Of a DNA stretch of 64,000 bases, positions 46,360-57,635 are shown in pieces. The first letter of the stretch is position 1, and every line of letters starts with the position of its first letter. Origin of the DNA: Neomonachus schauinslandi. Taxonomy: Eukaryota > Chordata > Mammalia > Carnivora > Phocidae. The stretch lies in the NCBI RefSeq assembly GCF_002201575.2, contig NC_058408.1:56285853-56349852 (forward strand), written 5' to 3'. Under the pieces are notes generated by a model. That model was not told the DNA's origin. It was given only the letters and a program-made list of their open reading frames with translations, and did not search any database. The translations under genes and the position numbers were made by a program.

Positions 46360-46580
46360 TTAGAAGAACACAAACATGGATTTGAATCCCTGCTGACCAT
46401 TTAGTAACTCAAAAACACCACAGGCACATTGTTTAACTTCTCTAGGTCCATGTTTCATCCTCTGCAAAATGAAATTAATAATGTCTGCCTTTTATTATGT
46501 GAAATGTGTATGAAGTAATGTATGTAAGGCACTTGGTATCCATTAGGTGCTTTATATATGATATCATTATTGATTATTAC
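46360..46580 (+). mobile_element. MIR
   Basis: GATTTGAATCCCTGCTGACC, GTTTCATCCTCTGCAAAATG and TGTAAGGCACTTGGTATCC follow sense MIR. Confidence 0.7.
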
Positions 46581-46649
46581 CTAAAAACGTCACAGCTAGG
46601 AAAAATAATGAATAGTTGGATTTAAATTGGTGTCTTTTCCTATTATTTT

Positions 46650-46876
46650 TTTAATAGTTTTTTTTATTATGTTATGTTAATCACCATACATTACAACATT
46701 AGTTTTTGATGTAGTGTTCCATGATTCATTGTTTGCGTATAACACCCAGTGCTCCATGCAATATGTGCCCTCTTTAATACCCATCACCAGGCTAACCCAT
46801 CCTCCCACCCCCCTCCCCTCTGGAACCCTCAGTTTGTTCCTCAGAGTCCATAGTCTCTCATGGTTCGTCTTCCTAT
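46650..46876 (-). mobile_element. 5'-truncated carnivore L1 3' end
   Basis: Starts with reversed poly-A (TTTTTTTAATAGTTTTTTTT) then ATGTTAATCACCATACATTA and CAGTGCTCCATGCAATATGTG. This is a 3' UTR block I associate with carnivore L1. Flanks CTTTTCCTATTATT and CGTCTTCCTATTATT suggest the target duplication. Only 3' UTR, no coding part. Confidence 0.8.
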
Positions 46877-49800
46877 TATTACACAGTATGTTATAATATA
46901 TTATAGCAGCAAGGACTTAATCAAACACCTTTGGTTCTCGGATGGGAAATCTAGGGCTTGAAGAGACAAAAAATCTTGCTCCACACCGCAACGGAGCTAA
47001 CTAGTATGAAACAGCAATCTCTTGGTATTCAGTGACCAGACCCCAACTTTTCTGATACGAAGCACTGAGAGCAAAGCTAAGAATAGTCCTTTAGGAAACC
47101 TCTGTGTTACAAAACAAGCAGCGCTGGCCAAGGAAAACAAGCAAGGGGATTTATCTGAAAACCAGGGATTTTTTCTGCAGCCAGTTACCCAGTGTCGGCA
47201 AACAGTCTGGCTACACTCAGGAAAAGCTCTGTCAATCCACCAGGCTGCCCGCACTTGTTTCTTCTGCTTTGGGAATTCACCGCAGTTGGCTCATTTTGAA
47301 GATATTCCCATTAGTTAGTTCTTAGATCCCAAAACAGAAACCGGAAACTTCAAGATAAGGTACTGCCAGATAGGAAGCAAGGAAACACATCAAATTTGTA
47401 AGTCTCAGAATTGTTTAGGAAGTTCATAATGGGGAATTAGTGGAAATACAGGGTCCTTTTGAAGGAGGGTAGGAAATTAACTGAATATCTCCATACTCAC
47501 ATCATTTCTTCAGCAGCTATTCTCTTTCTTTGGTTAAAAACCACTTACTTTTCATGTATAAGAACTCAGAGCATCCACTCATCCCAAATATTCCTTGTTT
47601 GGGACCAGCACTGTTACAAGCAGGGCCTCTAGCTTTTCAGCAGAGAAGGTGTCAGGATTAGCTACAGTGACATTTTGGTCGAAATTCTGGTACCTGTAAT
47701 TGAGCACCAGCCATAGGGTCTTCTTGATAGTCTCTCCTAACTTAGGTGGCCCTGGGCTGTTCTATCTCAAACTGTGGTGGGGTTTGGGCATCTGTCTCAG
47801 AATCACCTGAGATGTTCATTGATAGTGTACATTCCTGGGCCCACCCAGGCCCACTGAATCAGAGTCTCTGAAGTGTTGGACCTGAAGGCATGCATTTTAA
47901 ACAAGCTCCCTGGTTGTGGGAGCTCAGACAAAGCCCAGGGCTCCTGCCTGACCCAGGTGTTCTAAGATAGCTACAAATCCCAGATGAGTGAACATGCCTT
48001 CCTGGGGAATAAATTCAGAGGGAACCAGACCAGTTTTCCATCAAATAGTCTTATGCTCTGACGAAACAAGAAATGCCATTTTTATACCATGATATTGTTA
48101 ATTTTATTTCACAATGTTGGGTGTGCGAGAAATATCAGATTTTTATTCTGTAAATAGAATTATATCATATTGGGATTTCTTCTCCCCACATTAGACTCTG
48201 CAGAAGCACATTAGGTGTTTGGCAGAGTAGAATGTGGGGGGAAGCTATCAAGGCTTTAAAAAAAAAAAGTGCCCAACAAAACTGCTCAGACATAAAGGAA
48301 CCAACTGAGAGCCTTGGGAAGGTCAGTGCCCATGCATTGCAGTTCCCTTCAGCAGTGAGGAACCAAAGCCAAATTCACACCTTGACTGTTGGTCTTGCCC
48401 CATGTGGTTATGGCTGGTGCTACCTCCCATTAAACCCAATAGTCTCCTGTCTGTAGCTTTTATTTGTCCCTAGCTATTGGTAGTGTACAGCTTTGGATAA
48501 AAATGGAACATTTGTCTTGGCAACCCCCAAATCCTTTTCCTGGCCATCTCTCACTCCCTCGGGGATGCCTCTTCACCATAAAGGTAGGAATGGATCTGGG
48601 CACACAAGGGAAAGTTGGTAAAGTCCTTAATGCCCATTAAAGGCTGGAGAGGAGAAGACAAATGACTTCCAGGAAAAAAGATGAAGAAGCCAGGAAGTGT
48701 GGCGCCTCACAGATGAAACAGCTCTGGTAGTGGCGCCTGGGGTGAGCCCATGTTTGCACTGTCTTTCCTCTTCCCTTAGCCCTCCCAGTGTGGATGCTGT
48801 AAAGGAGTCCATATGAAGCCGGAGTTGAAACCCAGCTACATCTTCAGAGCCTGGGAGATTCAGTGGGGCCTTGAAGCACCTCTAGTCAGCCTGTTACTCA
48901 GGGAACATAGGTTTATTTGGGGGAGGGGGAGATAACACTCAACATCCCCAACTATTCAGCTCTCACCCAATTTCTTCAACTCATCCTCCATCTCTAGCAA
49001 GTGGGTGCCCTCATCAGATCCTGACAGTCGCTGTTGCCCCCTCCTACCCCTCACTGTGCTGACGTCTCTCCATGAGAGGCAGACTGAGGAAAGCCCCTCA
49101 GCCCCCAGTCCCCAGGTGCCTAATTTGCTGACTCAACCTCAGGGGCATATTCTAGGAGAATGCAGGATAACTTTAAGGGTGAGTGGGTTTGGAATATCCC
49201 CCCCCATACCTCTAATAATAAGTTATCTTTACTCTCAAATTTCTCCCATGTCTTCTTTCTCTTATACCTCCTTCTGGTATTGGGTTCTCTCCCCGAAGTT
49301 CTCTCAATGTAAATTTAGCCAGAGAGAGAATTTGCTTTGGAATTAGCATCTTCTGGAAGGTGCTTGTAGGGGTCAACAACTTTTCCTGTGGAAATTAAAA
49401 TGATCCCCATTTACTGTGTCTACTGTTTAAATTAGACAAGATGCAGATTTGGAGATATCACCCCAAAGAAATGTCACAATGAAGAGCAGAATAAGTGATA
49501 TTATATATATCTCCTTCAGTTGCATTTGGACACAGGATTCTTTATGCTGTGTTATTTTTACTATAAAAGTAATGGAGGGCCATTGCCAAAGTTGGAAAAT
49601 GCTGAAAATAATCATGAAGAATGTAAAACTTACCCCAAGTCTTGCCATGAGAGATAGCCACTGTTAACATTTTGGTATAGTTTTGTTATTCTTTACACAT
49701 ACATATTTTAAAACTGTTAAATAAAATTGGAGTCAAGTAACTATGAGTACATATAGTTTTCATCTTTATTTTTTCTCACTTAACAAATCATGAATAAGCA

Positions 49801-50260
49801 TTTTCCAGACATGGACAACTAAGTCTGTTTCCCATTTTTGTTATTTTTAAGAAACAAAGCCTTATTTCAAACATTTACCTGGGAGATATTATTTCTAGTA
49901 ATTTAGCTATAACTATCCACAGAATTTAAGGATTAATATATACCTTGTGATTCATTCCTCTGTGAGACAGTGTACCTTAAAATGGGTTGTACTGGTAGGC
50001 GAGAGAGAGAAAAAACAAAAGATTGGTGGTCCACTGTTGACAGCTACAGATAAGAAAATTAAGAATGGTAGCCCACAGATAATAAAACTAAGGCTGAATT
50101 TGCTTGTGTTCATGAAATTCTGGTTACTACCACAATTACAGGAGAGATGCTGCTAAAGAGCAAAGTTTTCAAATTTTTTAAAGACATCAATTTTATGTTA
50201 TTTAAGACCCCACATTTGTGCCATATTAATAGCATTCATGTAAAATAAAAAGGCTTGGAG
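46877..50260. other. Upstream flank of SELE, mostly unassigned
   Basis: No gene, no confident repeat. The open frames (for example 47022-47318, 49005-49346) lack family resemblance. Distal SELE control elements could lie here but none can be shown. Confidence 0.4.
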
Positions 50261-50272
50261 GACTTGAGTTTC

Positions 50273-50392
50273 TGACATCACTGTAATTTTTTGGTGTTAT
50301 GGATATTCCCGGGAAAATTTTGGATGCTGCTGGGGAATTCCTCTTTACTGGGTTTGGAAATTACTCACAGGAAGCGAGCGTCCCTATAAAGG
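50273..50392 (+). promoter_or_regulatory. SELE: SELE cytokine-responsive promoter
   Basis: The order of elements is that known for human E-selectin: CRE/ATF-like TGACATCA (50273-50280), NF-kB-like GGATATTCCC (50301-50310) followed directly by GGGAAAATTT (50311-50320), a third NF-kB site GGGGAATTCC (50332-50341), then TATAAAGG (50385-50392). In human these bind ATF2/JUN and NF-kB after TNF or IL-1. Their presence and spacing are seen here; inducibility is inferred. Confidence 0.92.
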
Positions 50393-50411
50393 GGCTCCGG
50401 CAGGAGCAGCG

Positions 50412-50525
50412 CTCTGCTGTTCTTGGCTGACTTCACATCAAAACTGCTAAGTGGCACGAGACAGAAGCAGCAGTGACACAAACAGGATTCCAACGCAGGC
50501 ACCAAAGCCACCACTTGACAGAACA
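50412..50525 (+). other. SELE: SELE exon 1 (5' UTR)
   Basis: Non-coding exon with TGCTGTTCTTGGCTGACTTC matching the human leader as I recall. It starts about 25-30 bases after the TATA box and ends at the donor ACA/GTAAGTG. The start is approximate. Confidence 0.8.
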
Positions 50526-50943
50526 GTAAGTGCAAAGAACCTCTACAAGGGTGGATTGTCAATATGAACTGTCAATATGCCAACAGGATTGTCAGTATGA
50601 CCAGAGATGCAGAAAGCCTTTTGATAAAAGACCTGCGCATGTNNNNNNNNNNTTGTCAATATGAATAGAGATGCAGAAAGCCTTTTGATAAAAGACCTGC
50701 GCATGTTCTTGTTGTATCCAGACCAGTTAAACTCTGGCTTTTCTCTTTCACCTAAATGATGAAAACCTTAAATTTTGTATGTATTCATTCCAGTCGACTT
50801 CCTTGAAACAAACTAAGATGATGGCACTGTTATCCGTTAGCTAAAATCTTATGATACTGCTGAAAACATCTTCATAAAACGATCTCAGTAACCAGCTACC
50901 TAAAATTTCTTTCTGTAATGAATTTTGTACTTTTTCCCCCCAG
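50526..50943 (+). other. SELE intron 1 with assembly gap
   Basis: Contains the N block 50643-50652. A 54-base segment before the gap (50589-50642) recurs after it (50653-50706) with three mismatches. Confidence 0.9.
50643..50652. other. Assembly gap (10 N)
   Basis: Ten N characters. The exact length is probably a placeholder. Confidence 0.99.
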
Positions 50944-51034
50944 AAGGGCATTTCAAGACTCATCTTTTGATAAAAAAAAAAAAGAATCCTAGAAGTCATG
51001 ATCGCTTCACAGCTTCTCCCCGTTCTCACTCTTG
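50944..51034 (+). CDS. SELE: SELE exon 2 (start codon, signal peptide)
   Basis: Acceptor TTTTTCCCCCCAG at 50943; ATG at 50998 after a 54-nt leader; encodes MIASQLLPVLTL plus one base; donor G/GTAAGT. Coding part is 50998-51034. Confidence 0.93.
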
Positions 51035-54000
51035 GTAAGTCAATATCATTCGTTAGATCAGGGTTTCTCATCCTGGACACTTGCCATTTCAGGCAGGATA
51101 ATTCCTCTTTGTGGGGGGTCCATGCTTTGTAGGATGTTTAGCAGCATCTCTGGCTTCTCTGCACAATGCATTCCATCCTGGGTTAGGGACAATTTACCTC
51201 TTTGTGTCTCAACTTCCTAAAGTATAAAGTGTTGATCATGAGTGGCCTATTTCCCAGAGGCATTGTGAGGATCCAGTATTATGGAAATGGCCTCAGACAG
51301 TTCTGTGGTGCATATTAAGTGCTCAGTAGGCTTAGTTATTCTGATTATTATTCTACTGTAGATTGTGGTGAGTGAGTGCAGAGAGGCTCAACCACAAAAG
51401 ATACACACAATAAATGGTTTCTCCATCTATCCCTCTTCTTACTTTGGAAAAGGTGAAAAAAATTCAAGTCATTCCAAGGCCACTGGTTGATGAAAATAAG
51501 ACTGTAAAAAGCCCAGTTAATAGAGTCAAACTATAGCAGGACTAACCTTTCCATGCCTTTCACACTTTCCCTTTTAGCGCTTCTCCTGTTTAAAGAGAGT
51601 GAGGCCTGGTCGTACAATGCCTCCACAGAAACCATGACTTTTGACGAAGCTAGTGCTTACTGTCAGCAAAGGTACACGCATCTGGTTGCGATACAAAACC
51701 AAGAAGAAATTAAGTACCTGAACTCCATGTTCAGCTATTCACCAACTTACTACTGGATCGGAATCAGAAAGGTCAATAAGCAGTGGACCTGGATAGGGAC
51801 CCAGAAGCTTCTGACCGAAGAAGCCAAGAACTGGGCTCCAGGCGAACCGAACAATAAGCAAACCAATGAAGACTGTGTGGAGATCTACATCAAGAGAGAC
51901 AAGGACACGGGCAAGTGGAATGATGAGAGATGCGACAAAAAGAAGCTTGCCTTGTGTTACACAGGTACGGGACTTGAGGCAGCCGTGGGAGGGAGTTTCA
52001 GGCTGAGGGCATCTCGACAAATTATTGACAGTATGCAAAACCTGGTCTCTATTATGGTAATGTTATGTTCTTAAAAAATATAATTTTAAAACATTCTGTT
52101 GGCAAATTATATCTTTTTGCCTCTTTGTGTGAATGTAGGCAAGAATGTATGTATATATGTAGGTCAATACATAGGCAGTGTATGCACATACAACGCATAT
52201 TTTAGCTACTCATTTACTTGTAGAAGGAAAACTATCTTGAAAGTTTGTGATAAAGAGAATTTTCTATTCTTGATGCCAATGACAACTGTACCCCTGACAC
52301 CTGCATATTAACATCAGGTTAGCTTAAAACCCAGCTTTGGCATTGCGTGAAGCACTTCAGCTAAAATCTCTGGAAGTCCCTATAAATGGTGACATCTCTG
52401 TCACACACTGTTGATCCTCAACCCAAAGAAACGCATTATAAGCACAATGACGATCCTCTTCCTCACTGTGTTTTTTGCAGCTGCCTGTACCCCTACATCC
52501 TGCAGCGGCCATGGTGAGTGTGTGGAGACTGTCAACAGCTACACCTGTGAGTGCTACCCCGGCTTCAGTGGACTCAGGTGTGAGCAAGGTAGGTCCCCAT
52601 CTCACCTGCTCCTTCACTTGAGTCGGTAGCACTTTCCCGTGTTCCAGCTGGCTTGGGTGTCAGGTGTGCATGTTCTCCCTTCCCCGGGCATGTAGTGTCA
52701 TGTGGTGCTTAAGAGCCGTGGCTTCAAATCCCAGATTTACCACCAGGACTTTCTCACTTTATGCTAGGCGACAGAGGATCTGATGTGGTTTCTCCTTTCA
52801 GTTGTGACCTGTCGAGCACAGAAAGACCCTGGGCACGGAAGCCTGGTTTGCACTCACCCTCTGGGGCACTTCAGCTACAATTCTTCCTGCTCCGTCAGCT
52901 GTGAAAAGGGTTACCTCCCAAGCAGCACAGAGACCACGTGGTGTACTTCCACAGGGGACTGGAGTGCTCCTCTTCCCGCCTGCAATGGTAAATCTCTCTC
53001 CAAATGCACACAACACTCTCTGACTCATCCCTCATGGCCTTGGTTGGTTGGTTGGTTGGTTTGTTTTTATCCAACTTATAGCACTTTCAAAACTCTAGGG
53101 AAAGTTCTTTTTGTAATGTTGTTCTTAATAAGACTTCTCCCAGCCAATATGTGTTGGTCAGTAGGGTGCCTGCTTGGTTTGAGAGAGGTTTTTAGAAAAA
53201 CCACCGTGTTTGAGATGGGTGCTTCTGAGGCTCTGGTGACGTGTAAGAGAGTGCCGTAGCGCTGGCACCACACTCAAGAAATCTTCACTTCTCCTGGTTG
53301 GCCTTTCTTGATGCAGTAGATGCATAAGACCATGGGAGTCAAGCAGTCCCAACAGCTCTTTTTCTCTCTCAGGCTTATCTTTCTAGGCTGGAGATGAGGA
53401 CTTTTTGCCTCCAGGTCCTGCTGGGCTGACATAAATGAATGTCCTGTGTATGTCAGTATTTTTGTTTTCACAACTAGTCATAAATCCTGATTGAGAAACT
53501 TTTTTTCTTTGTTTTTGCCTTCCGTAAAGTAGATCAGAGACATGAGAGATATGATAACATAGATCAGAGACCACTCAACGTAGTCAAAGTATAAATCAAT
53601 CAGAGAAGATGAAAGTATTAATAAAAGAGCATAAAAACTTTATAGTGTATGTGCATGTCCCCCCAAATTAACTTAGGACTTTGGGATTTACTGTTTGAAA
53701 GCTGCTTCCTTGCCCTCTTATAAATTTCAACTCTCTAGGAAGTGAACATATCATTCTTCTGTAAAATTCATGGTGTTCTTTCAAATCCCCAGTGGTTGAG
53801 TGCAATGCTTTGACAAAGCCTCCCAATGGCACTATGGACTGTCTCGAAAGCTCTGGAAACTTCCCATGGAACACAACTTGTGCCTTTGAGTGTGAAGAAG
53901 GATTTGAACTAATGGGACCCAAGCACCTCCAGTGTACCTCTTCTGGGAATTGGGACAACAAGAAGCCAACATGTAAAGGTAGAGTTGCTCCATGTCAAGA

Positions 54001-57000
54001 TTTACTGTAAACGTTCTTTTTCTCAACCTGTACTTGAAATGGTCAGGCCAGACCTGCTAATGTACGTGGGTGTCTATGTTACAGCTGTGACATGTGAGGC
54101 CATTGACCATCCTCAGAATGGGTCTGTGAGCTGCAGCCACTCCCCAGCTGGCGAGTTCACCTTCGGGTCCTCCTGCAATTTCACATGCGAGGAAGGCTTC
54201 CTGGTGCAGGGGCCAGCCCAACTTGAATGCACCGCACAAGGGAAATGGAATCAGCAAGTCCCAGTTTGTGAAGGTAAGCCCAAGAGCTTCTCCTTTACAT
54301 ACCCCCTTCCTTAAAGGGCAGCAATCTTCGAACTTGGGCAGTTAAAATGAAACCAGATGCTTACTTTAACTAGAGTAATCAGATGTGATGGGCAATGTTC
54401 ATCTTATGCTTTTGAGTTTCATATAAAAGAGCCAATGCTTATCCAGGGAAAGGATTGTACGTACTAAGAGTGGATGCTTGGCCGGTTTCTTGTGCTGTGC
54501 TAATGTGGCTTTGTAGACATTGGCACGGAGTGGGCAGACACCTTAATCTAAGGGGAAATCACATGAGAACATTTAAAAGTAGGATTGTGAGAACATGACT
54601 TGATTTTAAAACTCTTGTAATACTTTTCTTCTGAAACTGCTCATAATTAGCAGTGACAAGAATGTGCCATGTGTTGTGCCATGTGTAAAGACACCCTTAA
54701 TACCTACATAAGCACTAAAATTTAATTCACTTTAAAGCAAGAGCAGTGATGTTGAAAACAAGCAGTTTTCATTATCATGTCCTGGTATTTCTGTCACCAA
54801 ATATAGCACAGAATGATTTCCAGTGGTAAGAAGCCACAAGACCAAAACCAAACTGCAAAGCAGACACATTTTTTGTGCTGCCTTCTTACCTTCCTTTTGT
54901 GTTTTGGCATCATCTGTTAGCATCCGGGACCCATAATTTGCTCTCTGACTACATAAAATCTTTCTCTTGACTGTAACTTCTTTCAAATGTCAGAACGGTG
55001 TTCAGGAACCACTGGTTCTATTAAAGGCTATCCTTTACTGAGTGCCATTATCAATGAAGGGATTGGCATTCAAAGAAAACACCCTCATCTTCCCAGTTGT
55101 CCAGGGAGTAATGAAGAGCCTTGAGATCGCTGAGCATTGCTTTGTCCAAAATGAATGGGTTCATTCATCAAATGCTAAGCACTCTCCAGTTCCACTGCAA
55201 TATTTTCTGACCATCATTTTGGTATCTCAGCTTTTCAGTGCAAAACCTTGTCCATCCCAGAGAAAGGCTACATGAGTTGTCTTCCTAGTGCTTCTGGAAA
55301 TTTCCAAAGTGAGTCCAGCTGTGAGTTCTTCTGTGAGAAGGGATTTGTGTTGAAGGGATCCAAAAAACTCCAGTGCGGCCCCACAGGCGAATGGGACAGT
55401 GAGGAGCCCACATGTGAAGGTAAAAACAATTGAAGAGCTGGGGACTTGATGACATGAGAAAACTGTTGCTTCCTGATACAGACTTCTAATGTGCTTACTC
55501 ATATCTTTCAGCTGTGAAATGTGATGCTGTCCGGCAGCTCCAGCATGGCTCCGTGAGGTGCGCCCATTCCTCTACTGGAGAGTTCAGCTACAGGTCCTCC
55601 TGTGCCTTCAGCTGTGAGGAAGGCTTTGAATTACGTGGGTCAGCTCAGCTTGAGTGCACATCTCAGGGACAGTGGACACAGGAGGTCCCCTCCTGCCAAG
55701 GTAGGATTGAATTTAGACTCTAAGGGGTAAGGTCAAATATTTCATATGTGTCTGAAGCTAGATTGCCCTAATGGGTGTGATCCTAATTTCCTACATGCTG
55801 AAAACTAAGTAGTGCTTATAAGTTACGTTTATTATGACTTTTCAGCCAGTTTTAGACATTTTCCAGGAGACTTTTGTTAACCTCCACCCATGTGTCCATA
55901 ATTTGCAGTGGTACAATGTTCAAGTCTGGCAGTTTCTGGAAAGATGAACGTGAGCTGCAGCGGGGAGCCCGTGTTTGGCACTGTGTGTGCGTTTGCATGT
56001 CCTGAAGGATGGACGCTCAATGGGTCTGCAGCTCTGACATGTGATGCCACAGGACACTGGTCTGGGATGCCGCCTACCTGTGAAGGTGAAGTACTGATTG
56101 GTGCCGGGGCTGTCTGGGAGGGCTAGACAGAAGAAGGGGAAGGTAACGAACCATTCATTATGTTCACACTAGGAAGGTTCCAAGGTTGAGAAGCTGGTGA
56201 ATATTTAATATTATGGTGATAGAGAGGAAACAGAAGAGGTGACGGGTGGATGGAATGGGTAGAATTCTGACAAGTGGAAAAAGGAGAGCTGGAGGTCAAA
56301 GTAGGGAAAAGGAAGACAAGTAATGGAGAGAGCACGCATGTAGTCTTGACTGAGGTGCAGTGGGTTCTGTGAAGAGCTTGGCAGGTTAGAGGTCTCTTGG
56401 CAGTGGCAGGAGACAAGCTGCCACAGGTGGTTTGGGCCCATCTCAGAAGCCTTTAGTCCCTACCATGTCTCCTCCGTATGTGTTGAAGTAGACGGCTCAT
56501 CAGTGTGCAAAGGAAGGGGCAAACGGACAGAACAGAAAAACTTTAAATTCAGTTTCTTCTCATGACAGTTCTTCCCTCTCTGTTTCCCTAGCTCCCACTG
56601 AGTCCAGTGTCCCCCTGGCAATCGGACTCGCCACTGCTGGGACCTCCCTCTTGACATCAGCCTCATTTCTCCTCTGGCTCCTGAAACGCCTACGCAAGAG
56701 AGGTAAGGGAGCTTGGGATCATACTTCAAAAATGTTCTTGAAAAATGTATTTCTTTTTCTCATTGATGAGTCATGTTCTCTCTTGCACATTAGTAATTAG
56801 ACTGGAGTTACTAGAGAAACACTAAAGAACAGTATAATTGAGCCATGGTCTTAGAGAAAGAGTATATAGTACAGCTCAAAGTGGGAAGAGTTTTAGGAAA
56901 TATACATGTTATTTAACAGTGGACAGCTCCAAGGGATGCCATTCACCGGGAATTCTGTGGCCCCCCTGAGAGTTGTGCAGTGAGGCTATAGGGTTGTGCT

Positions 57001-57635
57001 CCCAGGAAATGGCGAAAACGTTTCCAAAACATTTATTGGGAATACAGGCTTAAATGTGGGAGTATCTCCTGGGGACCCTGCAAACACATCTAGCCACACT
57101 CACAGTTTGTTTGGCTTATGGAATAGTTAACATTTTTTTAAATTAAGTTCTGACATTTATAAAATGGGAAATCTCACATAAAATCTAGATTTGGGACTTC
57201 TCATGAAAAACTGGCAGATGAACTCTGCACGCTGAGCCTGCAGCTATCGCTAGCATTAGGAAACTGCTGGGCCCTTAGGATGAGTGTGTGCTTTGCACTT
57301 CACCCCCTTGGCAACAGGCTGTGTTTGCACTCTGCTTATCACAGGGGCCCTGAAGGCGTAGAGTTTGCAGTCCCTGGGGAATAGAACCATATTGTTTCTG
57401 AATGTGATATCTCCTTAAAAGTCCTTTAGTCCAAATTAATGGTTTTCTTTTTCTTGCAGCAAAGAAATTTGTTCCTGCCAGGTAAGTTGCACTCTTGTCC
57501 AAAGCATGCCATTGAATATTCTACACATTTTTCTCTGTTTATGTTGGAAAACAGGGCTTAATTTAGTGTTCTCGTGTATTCCGCAGCAGCTGCCAAAGCC
57601 TTCAATCAGACGGATCCTTCCACATGCCTTTGTAG
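50998..57635 (+). CDS. SELE: SELE, E-selectin (CD62E), spliced coding region, 609 residues
   Basis: Coding segments: 50998-51034, 51578-51964, 52481-52588, 52802-52987, 53793-53978, 54085-54273, 55231-55419, 55512-55700, 55909-56085, 56592-56702, 57460-57481, 57587-57635. All junctions obey GT-AG and the frame is open throughout. E-selectin is the endothelial adhesion receptor that binds sialyl-Lewis-x ligands to start leukocyte rolling. Layout: signal peptide 1-22, C-type lectin about 23-141, EGF 142-177, six SCR domains 178-549, membrane helix about 556-580, tail 581-609. Lectin calcium/sugar residues are kept (GEPNN, WNDERC). Six SCRs as in human, dog and mouse; fewer are reported in pig and cow. 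The tail ends GSFHMPL, without the tyrosines of the human tail. Ortholog of human SELE (610 residues); start chosen by homology. Confidence 0.97.
51578..51964 (+). CDS. SELE: SELE exon 3 (C-type lectin domain)
   Basis: Acceptor CCCTTTTAG, donor ACAG/GTACGG. It finishes the signal peptide (ALLLFKESEA) and encodes the lectin domain from WSYN to LCYT. It keeps YYWIGIRK, the EPNN calcium/sugar loop, KRDKD and WNDERC. An ATG at 51553, upstream of the acceptor, is intronic and not the start. Confidence 0.96.
51965..52480 (+). other. SELE intron 3
   Basis: 516 nt, no recognised element. Confidence 0.8.
52481..52588 (+). CDS. SELE: SELE exon 4 (EGF domain)
   Basis: 36 residues with six cysteines, ACTPTSCSGHGECVETV through CEQ. 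Acceptor TTTTTTGCAG, donor CAAG/GTAGGT. TPTSC replaces TNTSC of human (as I recall), removing one N-glycosylation site. Confidence 0.95.
52802..52987 (+). CDS. SELE: SELE exon 5 (SCR1)
   Basis: 62 residues, six cysteines, VVTCRAQKDPGHGSLVC through PACN. Acceptor CTCCTTTCAG, donor AATG/GTAAAT. Contains sequon NSS. Confidence 0.95.
52988..53792 (+). other. SELE intron 5
   Basis: 805 nt, no recognised repeat. A short TTGG repeat (TTGGTTGGTTGGTTGG) is near 53041. Confidence 0.75.
53793..53978 (+). CDS. SELE: SELE exon 6 (SCR2)
   Basis: 62 residues, VVECNALTKPPNGTMDC through KPTCK, six cysteines, sequons NGT and NTT. Acceptor AAATCCCCAG, donor AAAG/GTAGAG. Confidence 0.95.
54085..54273 (+). CDS. 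SELE: SELE exon 7 (SCR3)
   Basis: 63 residues, AVTCEAIDHPQNGSVSC through VPVCE, six cysteines, sequons NGS and NFT. Acceptor TATGTTACAG, donor GAAG/GTAAGC. Confidence 0.95.
54274..55230 (+). other. SELE intron 7
   Basis: 957 nt, the longest intron between SCR exons. No recognised element. Confidence 0.75.
55231..55419 (+). CDS. SELE: SELE exon 8 (SCR4)
   Basis: 63 residues, AFQCKTLSIPEKGYMSC through EPTCE, six cysteines. Acceptor GGTATCTCAG, donor GAAG/GTAAAA. Confidence 0.95.
55512..55700 (+). CDS. SELE: SELE exon 9 (SCR5)
   Basis: 63 residues, AVKCDAVRQLQHGSVRC through VPSCQ, six cysteines. Very similar to SCR3 (GEF, SSC, CEEGF, W..VP.C), pointing to an old exon duplication. Donor CAAG/GTAGGA. 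Confidence 0.95.
55909..56085 (+). CDS. SELE: SELE exon 10 (SCR6)
   Basis: 59 residues, VVQCSSLAVSGKMNVSC through PPTCE, the shortest SCR, six cysteines. Acceptor ATAATTTGCAG, donor GAAG/GTGAAG. Confidence 0.95.
56086..56591 (+). other. SELE intron 10
   Basis: 506 nt, purine-rich. Nothing recognised. Confidence 0.7.
56592..56702 (+). CDS. SELE: SELE exon 11 (transmembrane segment)
   Basis: 37 residues: APTESS, hydrophobic VPLAIGLATAGTSLL to FLLWLL, then KRLRKR as stop-transfer. Acceptor TTTCCCTAG, donor AGAG/GTAAGG. Confidence 0.95.
56703..57459 (+). other. SELE intron 11
   Basis: 757 nt, no recognised repeat. Confidence 0.7.
57460..57481 (+). CDS. SELE: SELE exon 12 (22-nt micro-exon, tail)
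   Basis: Completes an Ala codon, then KKFVPA and two bases of Ser. Acceptor TTTTTCTTGCAG, donor CAG/GTAAGT. Same size and peptide as in human as I recall. Confidence 0.94.

Noticed and set aside
51553..51577. ATG upstream of SELE exon 3 as a start codon
   Set aside because: It lies in the pyrimidine tract before the acceptor; exon 2 supplies the conserved MIASQ start.
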